Assembly: GCA_003525045.1 (NCBI GenBank)
Contig: DQGF01000056.1
Span: 5,037 to 10,706, forward strand
Length of the DNA: 5,670 bases
From: Pseudomonas sp.
GTDB taxonomy: Bacteria > Pseudomonadota > Gammaproteobacteria > Pseudomonadales > Pseudomonadaceae
Direction: 5' to 3'
In this document: in pieces, positions 1 through 5,558 of the stretch
Layout: each line of letters starts with the position of its first letter
Numbering within the stretch: the stretch's first letter is position 1
Program-made: the position numbers and the translations under genes
Notes under the pieces: generated by a model
Told to the model about the DNA's origin: nothing
Seen by the model: the letters and a program-made list of their open reading frames with translations, nothing else
The model's database searches: none

Positions 1-14
1 TCAGGTGAACGTCA

Positions 15-106
15 CTGTGGGAGCGAGCCTGCTCGCGAAGGCGATGTGTCAGGCGACATTGATGCCGGATGTGCCGGCCTCTTCGCGAGCAAGCCCGCTC
101 CCACAG
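15..106. repeat. REP doublet (REPIN) downstream of the aldehyde dehydrogenase gene
   Basis: Two 26-bp arms in inverted orientation (15-40 and 81-106) match at 24 of 26 positions when one is reverse-complemented. Each arm carries its own small hairpin: GCGAGC-CT-GCTCGC at 23-36 is perfect, and the second at 85-98 keeps its stem through one G-U pair in the minus-strand transcript. The spacer holds two further short dyads, TGTC-N4-GACA (47-58) and GCCGG-N5-CCGGC (64-78). The arm sequence is a familiar Pseudomonas REP type. The doublet starts 19 bp past the stop codon of the minus-strand operon, so as RNA it would fold into a long stem that can protect the 3' end or help terminate. REPINs are normally mobilised by RAYT transposases in trans; none is in the window. 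Confidence 0.9.
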
Positions 107-125
107 GGATTGAGTCAGCCATGAC

Positions 126-1634
126 TCAGGGCAGCGTGATCCAGACCGCCTTGGTCTCCAGCAAGTAATCGAGCTGTTCCGGCCCCAGATCCTTGCCGAA
201 TCCGGACTGCTTGTAGCCACCGAACGGCATCGACGGATCAAGGGTGCCGTGGGCATTGACGTACACCGAACCGGCCCGCAACCGTGGGATCAGGCTGTGC
301 ACCCGCCCAAGGTCATTGGAATAGAGCGCGGCGGCCAGTCCGTACGGTGAATCATTGGCCAGGGCCAACGCCTCTTCCTCATCGTCGAATGCTGCGGTCA
401 CCAGCACCGGACCAAAGATTTCTTCTTGGACGATGCGCATGTCGTTGCGGCAATTGGCAAAGATGGTCGGCTCGACGAAGAAACCAGGGCCCTCCACAGG
501 CTGGCCGCCGTAGACCAGTTCCGCACCTTCCTGCTTGCCAGTTTCGATGTAGTCGGTCACTCGCTGCTTCTGCAACGCCGAGACCAGCGGGCTGATGAAG
601 CAGTCTGGATCCAGGCCCGGCGCCATCTTCAACGTTCGTGTGTAGGCGATCAGTTCGCGCAGGAATTCGTCGTAGACGCTGCGATGAATATAGGCCCGCG
701 TACCGGCATCGCACACCTGGCCCGAGTTGAAGAACACGCCGTTGGCGATGGCCTGGGCGGCGGCTTTCAGGTCGGCATCGGCCAACACGATTACCGGTGA
801 TTTTCCTCCCAGTTCCAGGGTTAGTCGCTTCATTTCGTCCAGCGCCGCGCGGCCGACGGTGCGCCCGACCGGCGTCGAACCGGTAAAGGTCAGCTTGTCG
901 ATGCCCGGGTGGGTGGCCATGGCCGCACCGACCACACTGCCGCGGCCGGTGACGATATTGATCACCCCGTCCGGGATACCGGCTTCCTGCACCAGTTCGG
1001 CGAAACGCAAGGCCGACAGCGAGGTCAGCTCAGCGGGTTTGACCACCACGGTGCAACCGGTGGCCAGCGCCGCGCCGAGCTTCCAGGCCATGGTCTGCAG
1101 CGGGAAGTTCCAGGGCACGATGGCGCCGACCACACCCACCGCTTCCTTACGCGTATAGGCCAGGTAATTGCCCGGCAGCGATGGCTCGACGGTGCGGCCG
1201 TGAAGCTTGGTCGCCCAGCCGGCGAAATAGCGCAGGGTATCGACCGTGCCCTGGATGTCGACATCCCGGGCGAAGGCCGCTGACTTGCCCATGTCGATCG
1301 ATTCGATTTCGGCCAGTTCGGCGGCGTTGTTTTCGATCAGGTCAGCCAACCGGTGCATCATCCATTCGCGCTCTGCCGGTTTCGCCTGACGCCAGGCGCC
1401 ACCGTCGAATTGCGCGCGGGCGGCTTGCACGGCGCGATCCAGGTCGTGGGTGGTACCCATGGGAATACGGGTGATCAGGCCTGCGGTCGACGGTTCGATG
1501 ACATCGGAAGTCTGCCCGTCGCTGGCCTCGACAAAGGCGCCACCGATGAACATCTTCTGCACCTTGCCGAGGAAGGTCTGGGTGGCTTCGGATACTCCGA
1601 ATTTTTGCAGGTACTGCTTAACGATCGTGTCCAT
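126..1634 (-). CDS. NAD(P)-dependent aldehyde dehydrogenase
   Basis: A 502-residue aldehyde dehydrogenase superfamily enzyme, expected to oxidise an aldehyde to the acid in the cytoplasm with NAD(P)+. The length is normal and all catalytic landmarks are visible: PWNFP with Asn176, the cofactor-binding Lys199 in VVKPAE, the Rossmann motif FTGSTPVG (250-257), general base Glu274 in LELGGK, nucleophile Cys308 in SGQVCDAGTR, and Glu405 in EEIFGPV. The ATG start has a weak AGAG nine bases upstream. The gene lies 27 bp after the ureohydrolase gene on the same strand, so the two are very probably co-transcribed. The Cys308 context (GQVCDAG) differs, as I remember that family, from the NQGEMC motif of PuuC/KauB-type gamma-guanidino- and aminobutyraldehyde dehydrogenases, so I do not name it kauB. 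The substrate is inferred only from the neighbour: an aldehyde on a guanidino-compound or polyamine route. Family confidence is very high, substrate confidence low. Confidence 0.95.
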   Translation of the reverse strand: MDTIVKQYLQKFGVSEATQTFLGKVQKMFIGGAFVEASDGQTSDVIEPSTAGLITRIPMGTTHDLDRAVQAARAQFDGGAWRQAKPAEREWMMHRLADLIENNAAELAEIESIDMGKSAAFARDVDIQGTVDTLRYFAGWATKLHGRTVEPSLPGNYLAYTRKEAVGVVGAIVPWNFPLQTMAWKLGAALATGCTVVVKPAELTSLSALRFAELVQEAGIPDGVINIVTGRGSVVGAAMATHPGIDKLTFTGSTPVGRTVGRAALDEMKRLTLELGGKSPVIVLADADLKAAAQAIANGVFFNSGQVCDAGTRAYIHRSVYDEFLRELIAYTRTLKMAPGLDPDCFISPLVSALQKQRVTDYIETGKQEGAELVYGGQPVEGPGFFVEPTIFANCRNDMRIVQEEIFGPVLVTAAFDDEEEALALANDSPYGLAAALYSNDLGRVHSLIPRLRAGSVYVNAHGTLDPSMPFGGYKQSGFGKDLGPEQLDYLLETKAVWITLP

Positions 1635-1661
1635 TTTGATTTTCTCTGTGTGGCGGTCAAG

Positions 1662-2666
1662 TCACGCCGAGGCCGTGGTGGTTGCGCTCATGACGTGCCG
1701 CGCCTGAGCCCGCTCGTGGAAGATGAAACCGATGCTGTTGAGCAGCAGTTGCGCCGCCAGAATCGAGGTCATGCCGGTCGGGTCATAGACGGGCGCCACC
1801 TCGACCAGGTCCATGCCGACGATGTTGCCCTGGCTGCGCTTGGCCAGGGCCTGGATGATTTCCAGCACTTCGTAATAGAGGAAGCCGCCGTGGCTGGGCG
1901 TGCCCGTGCCAGGTGCGATGGAGGGGTCGAAACCGTCGATGTCGATGGTGATGTAGTAGTTGATGTTCTGCGGAATCAACGCCAGCACACCGTCGACACC
2001 CAGGCGACGCACGTCGCGTACCGAGAGGATCTTCGAACCGGCCGCATGGGCTGCTTCGTAGTCGTCGCGATTGGAGGAGGACACGTTGCGGATGCCCATC
2101 TGGGTCATCCCGACGATGTGGTTCATTTCCGAAGCGCGGCGCAGCGGGTTGCCGTGGCCATAGCGCACGCCGTGGCGTTCGTCGACGAAGTCCAGGTGCG
2201 CATCGAAATGGATGATGTGGATCGGACCGCGACCCTCGAAGGCCTTGATCACGGGGGCGTGAACCGAGTGATCGCCACCGAGCACCACCGGCATGACGCC
2301 GGCATCGAGGATCTTGCGCACCGCATATTCGGTGTTGGCGTTGCTGGTGACCATGTCGGTGTGCACGATGTCGGCGTCACCCACATCGACCATGCGCACG
2401 TCGGCGGCGGTCAGGTACATGACGTCATCTTCGTGGTCGTAGGCGCCGGCATGGCCGAAGGAGAACAGCGTCGATGCCTCGCGAATCCCGCGCGGCCCGA
2501 AGCGGGCGCCGGAGCGCCACTGGGTGCCCATGTCGTTGGGCACGCCAAGGACGGCCACGTCGGCATCGAGAGCATCCCAATCGGTGCAGACCGGGGATTT
2601 GCCGAAGGTGCAGTGCCCCACGAATGGCAGGTTCAGGCGGCCGGATTCATAACCGTTGTTCGACAT
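1662..2666 (-). CDS. Agmatinase-family ureohydrolase (SpeB/GbuA-like), substrate uncertain
   Basis: A 334-residue member of the arginase/agmatinase family, which uses a dinuclear metal centre (usually Mn) to hydrolyse a guanidino group to urea plus an amine. The metal-ligand motifs are complete (numbered from the preferred ATG): GGDHS with His133; FDAHLDF with Asp155, His157 and Asp159; DIDGFDP with Asp242 and Asp244; the catalytic-loop His171 in HGN; and Glu289 in LVEVAP. PGTGTP (252-257) is also conserved. The start is taken at 2666 because GGAG lies nine bases before it. A longer reading from TTG at 2681 or ATG at 2675 would overlap that ribosome site. The sequence differs clearly from remembered P. 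aeruginosa GbuA and GpuA: HGN replaces HGT, Leu sits inside DAHxD, and there is a distinctive N-terminus. Agmatinase, guanidinobutyrase or another guanidino hydrolase all remain possible. The divergent LysR gene is its likely activator. Confidence 0.93.
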   Translation of the reverse strand: MSNNGYESGRLNLPFVGHCTFGKSPVCTDWDALDADVAVLGVPNDMGTQWRSGARFGPRGIREASTLFSFGHAGAYDHEDDVMYLTAADVRMVDVGDADIVHTDMVTSNANTEYAVRKILDAGVMPVVLGGDHSVHAPVIKAFEGRGPIHIIHFDAHLDFVDERHGVRYGHGNPLRRASEMNHIVGMTQMGIRNVSSSNRDDYEAAHAAGSKILSVRDVRRLGVDGVLALIPQNINYYITIDIDGFDPSIAPGTGTPSHGGFLYYEVLEIIQALAKRSQGNIVGMDLVEVAPVYDPTGMTSILAAQLLLNSIGFIFHERAQARHVMSATTTASA

Positions 2667-2675
2667 GTCAGGCAT

Positions 2676-2679
2676 CTCC
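2676..2679 (-). promoter_or_regulatory. Shine-Dalgarno GGAG that decides the ureohydrolase start
   Basis: GGAG on the minus strand is separated by nine bases from the ATG at 2666. Two alternative in-frame starts, TTG at 2681 and ATG at 2675, overlap or directly abut this element and have no good site of their own. The 334-residue form is therefore preferred over the 339-residue one. Confidence 0.6.
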
Positions 2680-2722
2680 AATGCTTGTTATTGGCTGGGC
2701 GGACTCGGAAGGCGACCGCCGT

Positions 2723-2758
2723 TGGAGTGACTATGGGCGCAGGTTTTCGTGGAAAAAA
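2723..2758 (-). promoter_or_regulatory. Possible activated promoter of the ureohydrolase-aldehyde dehydrogenase operon
   Basis: On the minus strand CATAGT (2730-2735) matches four of six bases of the -10 consensus, including the conserved A at its second position and the final T. At a 17-bp spacing the -35 position holds only a T-run (2753-2758). A poor -35 is usual for promoters that need a LysR activator. Transcription would start near 2723, about 64 bp downstream of the centre of the LysR-type dyad at 2780-2794, which is the usual distance for LysR activation. The leader would be about 57 nt. This is fitted by eye, not a unique solution. Confidence 0.3.
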
Positions 2759-2779
2759 TGCTAAACATCAGATACTCAT

Positions 2780-2794
2780 ATCGGCATTACCGAT
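2780..2794. promoter_or_regulatory. LysR-type operator, ATCGG-N5-CCGAT (T-N11-A)
   Basis: A perfect 15-bp inverted repeat with 5-bp arms; T2781 and A2793 are eleven bases apart, the classic LysR-box signature. It lies in the divergent intergenic region, 24 bp before the regulator's start codon and about 114 bp before the ureohydrolase start. Bound regulator could therefore activate the operon and repress its own gene. A second dyad, GATA-N4-TATC (2771-2782), overlaps its left arm and might belong to an extended site. Confidence 0.6.
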
Positions 2795-2806
2795 GCATCC
2801 ACACGC

Positions 2807-2812
2807 GGGAGG
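2807..2812 (+). promoter_or_regulatory. Strong Shine-Dalgarno GGGAGG for the LysR gene
   Basis: GGGAGG ends six bases before the GTG at 2819. This fixes a GTG start; no in-frame ATG lies near enough upstream to compete, and the LysR family N-terminus begins just after it. Confidence 0.75.
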
Positions 2813-2818
2813 TCCCAG

Positions 2819-3733
2819 GTGATCCAGCTGCACGACGTCGATCTGAAACTGCTCAGGGTGTTTGCCACGATTGTCAGGTGCGGCGGCTTTTCTGCCGCGC
2901 AGGCGGCGCTGAATGCCGGCCAGTCGACCATCAGCGAACAGATGACTCACCTGGAAACCCGGCTCGGGGTCAAACTCTGTCAACGCGGGCGTAGCGGCTT
3001 TCGCCTGACCGAGCAAGGCGTGGCGATCCATGAAGCCACCCAGCGCCTGCTCTCGGCGGTGGAAAACTTCTGCATGGACGCCGACGTGCTTAAGCAGCAC
3101 ATCAGCGGCAAGCTCAACCTGGGGATCATCGACACCACCATTACCGACCCGGACTCACCGCTGCCGCGCACCACCCAGCGCTTCGTGTCCCGCGGGCATG
3201 ACGTGCACCTCAACGTGTACGTGGGCAGCCCGGCGGAACTGGAAGAGCGCGTACTCGACGGTCGCCTGCACCTGGCCATCGGGCACTTCCCGATCTACGT
3301 TCCGGGGCTGTTGCACACACCGCTGTATCAGGAAGCACTGGGGTTGTATTGCGGGCGACGGCATCCGCTGTATGGCAACAAGGCCGAGGGGGACGAACTG
3401 CTCGAAGAAATTGCCGCCAGCCGGATTGTGGTCAGGGGCTACATGCAGCAATACGACCTGGAACACCTGGGCGTCAGCAAGGCCGCGGCCACCGTGGACA
3501 ACATCGAAGCGCTGGCCATCCTGCTGATCTCCGGTGCCTACCTGGGCTTTCTGCCGGTGCACTTCGCCACGCAGTGGGTCAAGACCGGCGAGATGCATCA
3601 ACTGGCACCCATCAGCCTGCAACTGATGTCGCCGTTCGACGTAATCACCCGACGCGGCACCGCCCCGCCGCCGATCCTGCAGGCGTTCCTCGAGGACCTG
3701 GCGGCCTGTTCGCGTAAAACGGCCAATGGCTGA
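2819..3733 (+). CDS. LysR-type transcriptional regulator, divergent from the ureohydrolase operon
   Basis: A 304-residue protein of standard LysR-family length. Residues 6-65 form the winged helix-turn-helix: DLKLLRVFATIV, then the recognition part FSAAQAALNAGQSTISEQM (24-42), then LETRLGVKLCQRGRSGFRLTEQG with the typical wing. A linker helix (about 66-95) leads to the effector-binding domain (about 97-295), with LAIG (152-155) and GAYLGFLP (239-246) at positions where the family keeps ligand-pocket and hinge segments. The start is GTG, chosen for the strong GGGAGG six bases upstream. Divergent placement next to the ureohydrolase gene, with a T-N11-A dyad between them, makes it the probable pathway-specific regulator. 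The inducer is probably the guanidino substrate or a product, which is inference. It has no detectable signal peptide or membrane segment and should act as a cytoplasmic DNA-binding oligomer. Confidence 0.93.
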   Translation: MIQLHDVDLKLLRVFATIVRCGGFSAAQAALNAGQSTISEQMTHLETRLGVKLCQRGRSGFRLTEQGVAIHEATQRLLSAVENFCMDADVLKQHISGKLNLGIIDTTITDPDSPLPRTTQRFVSRGHDVHLNVYVGSPAELEERVLDGRLHLAIGHFPIYVPGLLHTPLYQEALGLYCGRRHPLYGNKAEGDELLEEIAASRIVVRGYMQQYDLEHLGVSKAAATVDNIEALAILLISGAYLGFLPVHFATQWVKTGEMHQLAPISLQLMSPFDVITRRGTAPPPILQAFLEDLAACSRKTANG

Positions 3734-3750
3734 AGGCGTTGGCGGTGGAT

Positions 3751-3784
3751 GGCTGCGGCCGCGATCTTCCGCGTCACAGCCCTT
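3751..3784 (+). terminator. Possible hairpin terminator or degenerate REP after the LysR gene
   Basis: GGCTG (3751-3755) pairs with CAGCC (3777-3781), and CGG (3756-3758) can pair with CCG (3769-3771) after a bulge. Only a short T-run (CTTT) follows. The internal GCGATCTT resembles the tail of the REP element at the right end of the window, so this may be a decayed REP. It starts 18 bp past the LysR stop. Confidence 0.3.
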
Positions 3785-3882
3785 TACGAGAATCCGTTGC
3801 TGGACATTGACGACCTTCGCCTAATGCGATCGCTATTCGGCTGCGTAAATCAAGCAATAACAACCACGCAAAACTTTATGGA

Positions 3883-3900
3883 TTTGTCCTACCCGACAAA
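3883..3900. promoter_or_regulatory. Operator-like dyad TTTGTC-N6-GACAAA
   Basis: A perfect inverted repeat with 6-bp arms and a 6-bp spacer. It ends 13 bp before a -10-like CATAAT, so it overlaps where a -35 box for the ABC gene would be. A repressor bound here could block that promoter. No regulator is recognised for this sequence, and a dyad of this size can also arise by chance. Confidence 0.3.
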
Positions 3901-3977
3901 AAGAACCGCCCTACATAATTATGGGAAGCTCTGCCCTTCCTCGCAGTTGAACGCCTGAAAACTCACTGCTACTAATT

Positions 3978-4007
3978 CACCTGCGAAAAAAACACAGCCG
4001 GCAGGTG
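3978..4007 (+). promoter_or_regulatory. Hairpin that pairs the ABC gene's probable Shine-Dalgarno sequence
   Basis: CACCTGC (3978-3984) and GCAGGTG (4001-4007) are exact reverse complements with a 16-base A-rich loop. The right arm contains AGG, the only Shine-Dalgarno-like element, six bases before the ATG at 4012. As RNA the stem would hide the ribosome site, which would keep translation low or make it conditional. The pairing is seen directly; the regulatory role is inferred. Confidence 0.4.
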
Positions 4008-4011
4008 CCCC

Positions 4012-5283
4012 ATGCAAACACTCATTAAAACGGCTTGTAAAAAACACGCAACATTCCTCGCACTGACCGGTCTTGGCATCCTCTACCTGTTTGTCACTCA
4101 TAAAATCATCAGATGGCGAAGAAAGCATATTGATGCAGTCAACGAGCAAGAGGATGAGTTGAGTGCGATTTTGTTTAATACCCTGACTGCCGGGAAATCG
4201 ATAAAACTGGAAAGAGCCGAACACACAGCAACACAACCGTTGAACCGTGCCTTCGCGCAATACGCCAACGCCGCGGTCACCGTGACAAGCTCAGGCGGTT
4301 TTTTGAGCGGGGCAAAAATTTTGTTTGTCAGCCTCTCCACTTCAGGTTTGCTGGGCTGGGGTGTCTTCGATCAGTTGTCGGGCGAGCCCAGTATCAGCGT
4401 CGGGCAATTAGTGGCCATATTCTCCATCGCGGGAAGTTTTTTACTTAACATCACCGCGCTTACCGAAGGTTATCGGGTACTTGACCAGTTTCTCGCTGAC
4501 CAGCGTCGACTGCAGCAATTGTTGTCCTTGCCAAACTTTGATCATGACCACCGACAGGCCGACATTCCGTCCCGGCACCCATCGACTCTGGTGCTCGCCC
4601 CCTGCGTTGTGACCGATAACGGAGCGGTCCGATTTTCCATCGCAAATGCCATCACTTTTAAACGAAGCCAATCGGTTGCCATCACCGGTCCCAGTGGTGC
4701 GGGAAAAACCACCTTACTGGAAACGCTGGCCGGACTGAATGCTTCGGTGAGGAGTCAATTGAGCCTCGACGGCGTGCCGGTTTCCAGATTGAACGCCCAT
4801 TCTCACCTGGAATACCTGAGGTATTGCCCTCAATCACCGCAGTTTCTGGAAGGCACCTTTGACCGCTCGGTTCTGTTGGGAGTCAATCAATCGCCACCTC
4901 TGACCCAGGCGATACAACGACTGAACCTTGAAGACATCGTTTCCCAGCGCAATCTGAGCGAAAACGCCTCCAATATTTCCGGCGGCGAAGCCAAACGCCT
5001 GTCACTGCTGCGCCTGATCAACAGGCCAGGACAATTCAATCTGTTCGACGAGCCCAGTGCGTCGATCGAACCGAAGCTGGCCATTCCGGTCTGGGACTTG
5101 TTGTTCGACACGTTCGCCGAGCGCGGACTGATTTGTGTCACCCACGATATCCGCCACCTGTATCGCTTTGATCGAGTCATCGTCATGCAGGACGGCGCGA
5201 TTATCGACGACGGCCCGTGGCGTGATTTGGTCCACAGGACGGCAGTCAAAGCGCTGCTGAGCGACCTTCAACCGCAAGCGTGA
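4012..5283 (+). CDS. ABC exporter subunit with fused ATPase, N-terminally truncated (three of six membrane helices)
   Basis: A 423-residue protein with the order membrane segment-ATPase of ABC exporters, which usually run to about 580 residues or more. Predicted helices lie at about 14-32, 97-118 and 128-150. The cytoplasmic stretch between the first two (ELSAILFNTLTAGKSIKLERAE, in part) resembles the loop after helix 4, so helices 1-3 appear absent. The ATPase looks complete: Walker A GPSGAGKTT with Lys232, Q-loop Gln274, signature ISGGE (322-326), Walker B NLFDEP with Asp346 and Glu347, and switch His378. An in-frame stop at 3973-3975 limits upstream extension. GC is lower than in the left-hand genes (28 of 60 from 4141, 34 of 60 from 4861). 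It could be a remnant of a larger exporter, perhaps of the bacteriocin or type I type, kept open since a recent deletion, or a genuine short form needing a partner. Substrate unknown. Confidence 0.8.
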   Translation: MQTLIKTACKKHATFLALTGLGILYLFVTHKIIRWRRKHIDAVNEQEDELSAILFNTLTAGKSIKLERAEHTATQPLNRAFAQYANAAVTVTSSGGFLSGAKILFVSLSTSGLLGWGVFDQLSGEPSISVGQLVAIFSIAGSFLLNITALTEGYRVLDQFLADQRRLQQLLSLPNFDHDHRQADIPSRHPSTLVLAPCVVTDNGAVRFSIANAITFKRSQSVAITGPSGAGKTTLLETLAGLNASVRSQLSLDGVPVSRLNAHSHLEYLRYCPQSPQFLEGTFDRSVLLGVNQSPPLTQAIQRLNLEDIVSQRNLSENASNISGGEAKRLSLLRLINRPGQFNLFDEPSASIEPKLAIPVWDLLFDTFAERGLICVTHDIRHLYRFDRVIVMQDGAIIDDGPWRDLVHRTAVKALLSDLQPQA

Positions 5284-5359
5284 TGCTTGGCGAAGAACTG
5301 CTTCTGACAGCGTTGCAGCTGACCAGCCGGCAGTAACTTGATTCAGGGTGTCTGCAAAC

Positions 5360-5385
5360 CGATACACCGTATCGAATTCGATACA
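5360..5385. promoter_or_regulatory. Distal activator site: overlapping dyads of CGATAC/GTATCG
   Basis: Three consecutive half-sites occur: CGATAC (5360-5365), GTATCG (5369-5374) and CGATAC (5379-5384). The last two with AATT between them form a perfect 16-bp palindrome, GTATCGAATTCGATAC. The first two form a second dyad with a 3-bp spacer. The site is centred about 180 bp upstream of the predicted sigma-54 start point, a normal place for an enhancer-binding protein. Confidence 0.5.
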
Positions 5386-5399
5386 CCTCTGCGCAACCC

Positions 5400-5406
5400 T
5401 GTATTG
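5400..5406 (+). promoter_or_regulatory. Single half-site TGTATTG
   Basis: The same heptamer as the left arm of the proximal dyad at 5449-5455, and one base from the TGTATCG form of the distal site read on the minus strand. No matching right arm follows. Its spacing from the GTATCG at 5369 is 32 bp, about three helical turns, which would put both on one face of the DNA. Confidence 0.3.
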
Positions 5407-5449
5407 TTTCAGCGTGGCACCCTCTCCGCTTCTTTCTCCCGGTACTTCT

Positions 5450-5465
5450 GTATTGATTTCAATAC
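5450..5465. promoter_or_regulatory. Proximal activator site GTATTG-N4-CAATAC
   Basis: A perfect dyad with 6-bp arms and a 4-bp spacer, the same architecture as the distal palindrome (GTATYG-N4-CRATAC). Its centre is about 98 bp upstream of the predicted sigma-54 start point and 81 bp from the centre of the distal palindrome. Two copies of one dyad plus an extra half-site is the usual layout of upstream activating sequences for sigma-54 activators. Confidence 0.5.
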
Positions 5466-5497
5466 GGAAGAATCCGTCATTTCTCACAAAAACAATC

Positions 5498-5510
5498 CAT
5501 CCTGTTGATT
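5498..5510 (-). promoter_or_regulatory. IHF-like binding site
   Basis: Read on the minus strand this is AATCAA-N4-ATG, matching the IHF consensus WATCAANNNNTTR at all defined bases but one. The adjoining 5511-5520 is A/T-rich on the 5' side of the core, where IHF sites carry their A-tract. It lies between the proximal activator dyad and the -24/-12 promoter, exactly where IHF bends DNA in many sigma-54 promoters. Confidence 0.5.
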
Positions 5511-5528
5511 TAAAAAGAATAAACCCGG

Positions 5529-5545
5529 TTGGCACCACCCTTGCT
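5529..5545 (+). promoter_or_regulatory. Sigma-54 (RpoN) promoter, -24/-12 type
   Basis: TTGGCACCACCCTTGCT matches the YTGGCAC-N5-TTGCW consensus at every defined position of that core. GG (5531-5532) and GC (5543-5544) are exactly ten bases apart. Transcription should start near 5556, running right and out of the window. Upstream dyads and an IHF-like site complete the expected architecture. The activator protein and the transcribed gene are not in the window. Confidence 0.75.
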
Positions 5546-5558
5546 CATCAACCTAAAG

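Larger units (their letters stand above)
3734..4011. other. 278-bp intergenic stretch between the LysR and ABC genes
   Basis: No supported gene. GC falls here; the 60 bases from 3841 contain 24 G or C (40%). The stretch holds the weak hairpin at 3751-3784, the dyad at 3883-3900, a -10-like CATAAT (3914-3919, five of six to consensus) without a convincing -35, and the hairpin before the ABC start. No reading frame encodes hydrophobic helices, so the missing first half of the ABC membrane domain is not hidden here as a frameshifted fragment. Confidence 0.6.

Noticed and set aside
126..1634. Naming the aldehyde dehydrogenase kauB (guanidinobutyraldehyde dehydrogenase)
   Set aside because: The genomic context fits, but the cysteine-region motif GQVCDAG does not match the KauB/PuuC pattern as I know it, so the symbol would be guesswork.
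1353..2822. A 489-codon plus-strand open frame opposite the aldehyde dehydrogenase and ureohydrolase genes
   Set aside because: It is antisense to two genes with full catalytic motifs, is extremely rich in His, Val, Gly, Ala and Asp as expected for the complement of high-GC codons, and shows no domain or ribosome site. Long antisense frames are common in high-GC Pseudomonas.
2749..2994. A short plus-strand frame starting at ATG 2749 that overlaps the LysR start
   Set aside because: It is out of frame with the LysR protein, lacks a ribosome site, and its product (Arg-rich, no domain) is a shadow of the regulator's DNA-binding region.
3749..3958. A 69-codon plus-strand frame between the LysR and ABC genes, considered as the missing N-terminus of the exporter
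   Set aside because: Its product has no hydrophobic helices and no ABC similarity. The gap is also too short (278 bp) for the roughly 150 residues missing.
5415..5430. A second GG-N10-GC (TGGCAC-N7-GCT), possible additional sigma-54 promoter
   Set aside because: The spacing is right, but the -12 element is CCGC rather than TTGC and it lies among the activator sites 115 bp upstream of a far better promoter. Probably coincidence, though a weak or decoy site is possible.
5002..5538. A 178-codon minus-strand open frame overlapping the ABC gene end and the sigma-54 region
   Set aside because: Most of it is antisense to the conserved ATPase motifs and its start overlaps the -24 element. No recognisable domain or Shine-Dalgarno sequence was seen.
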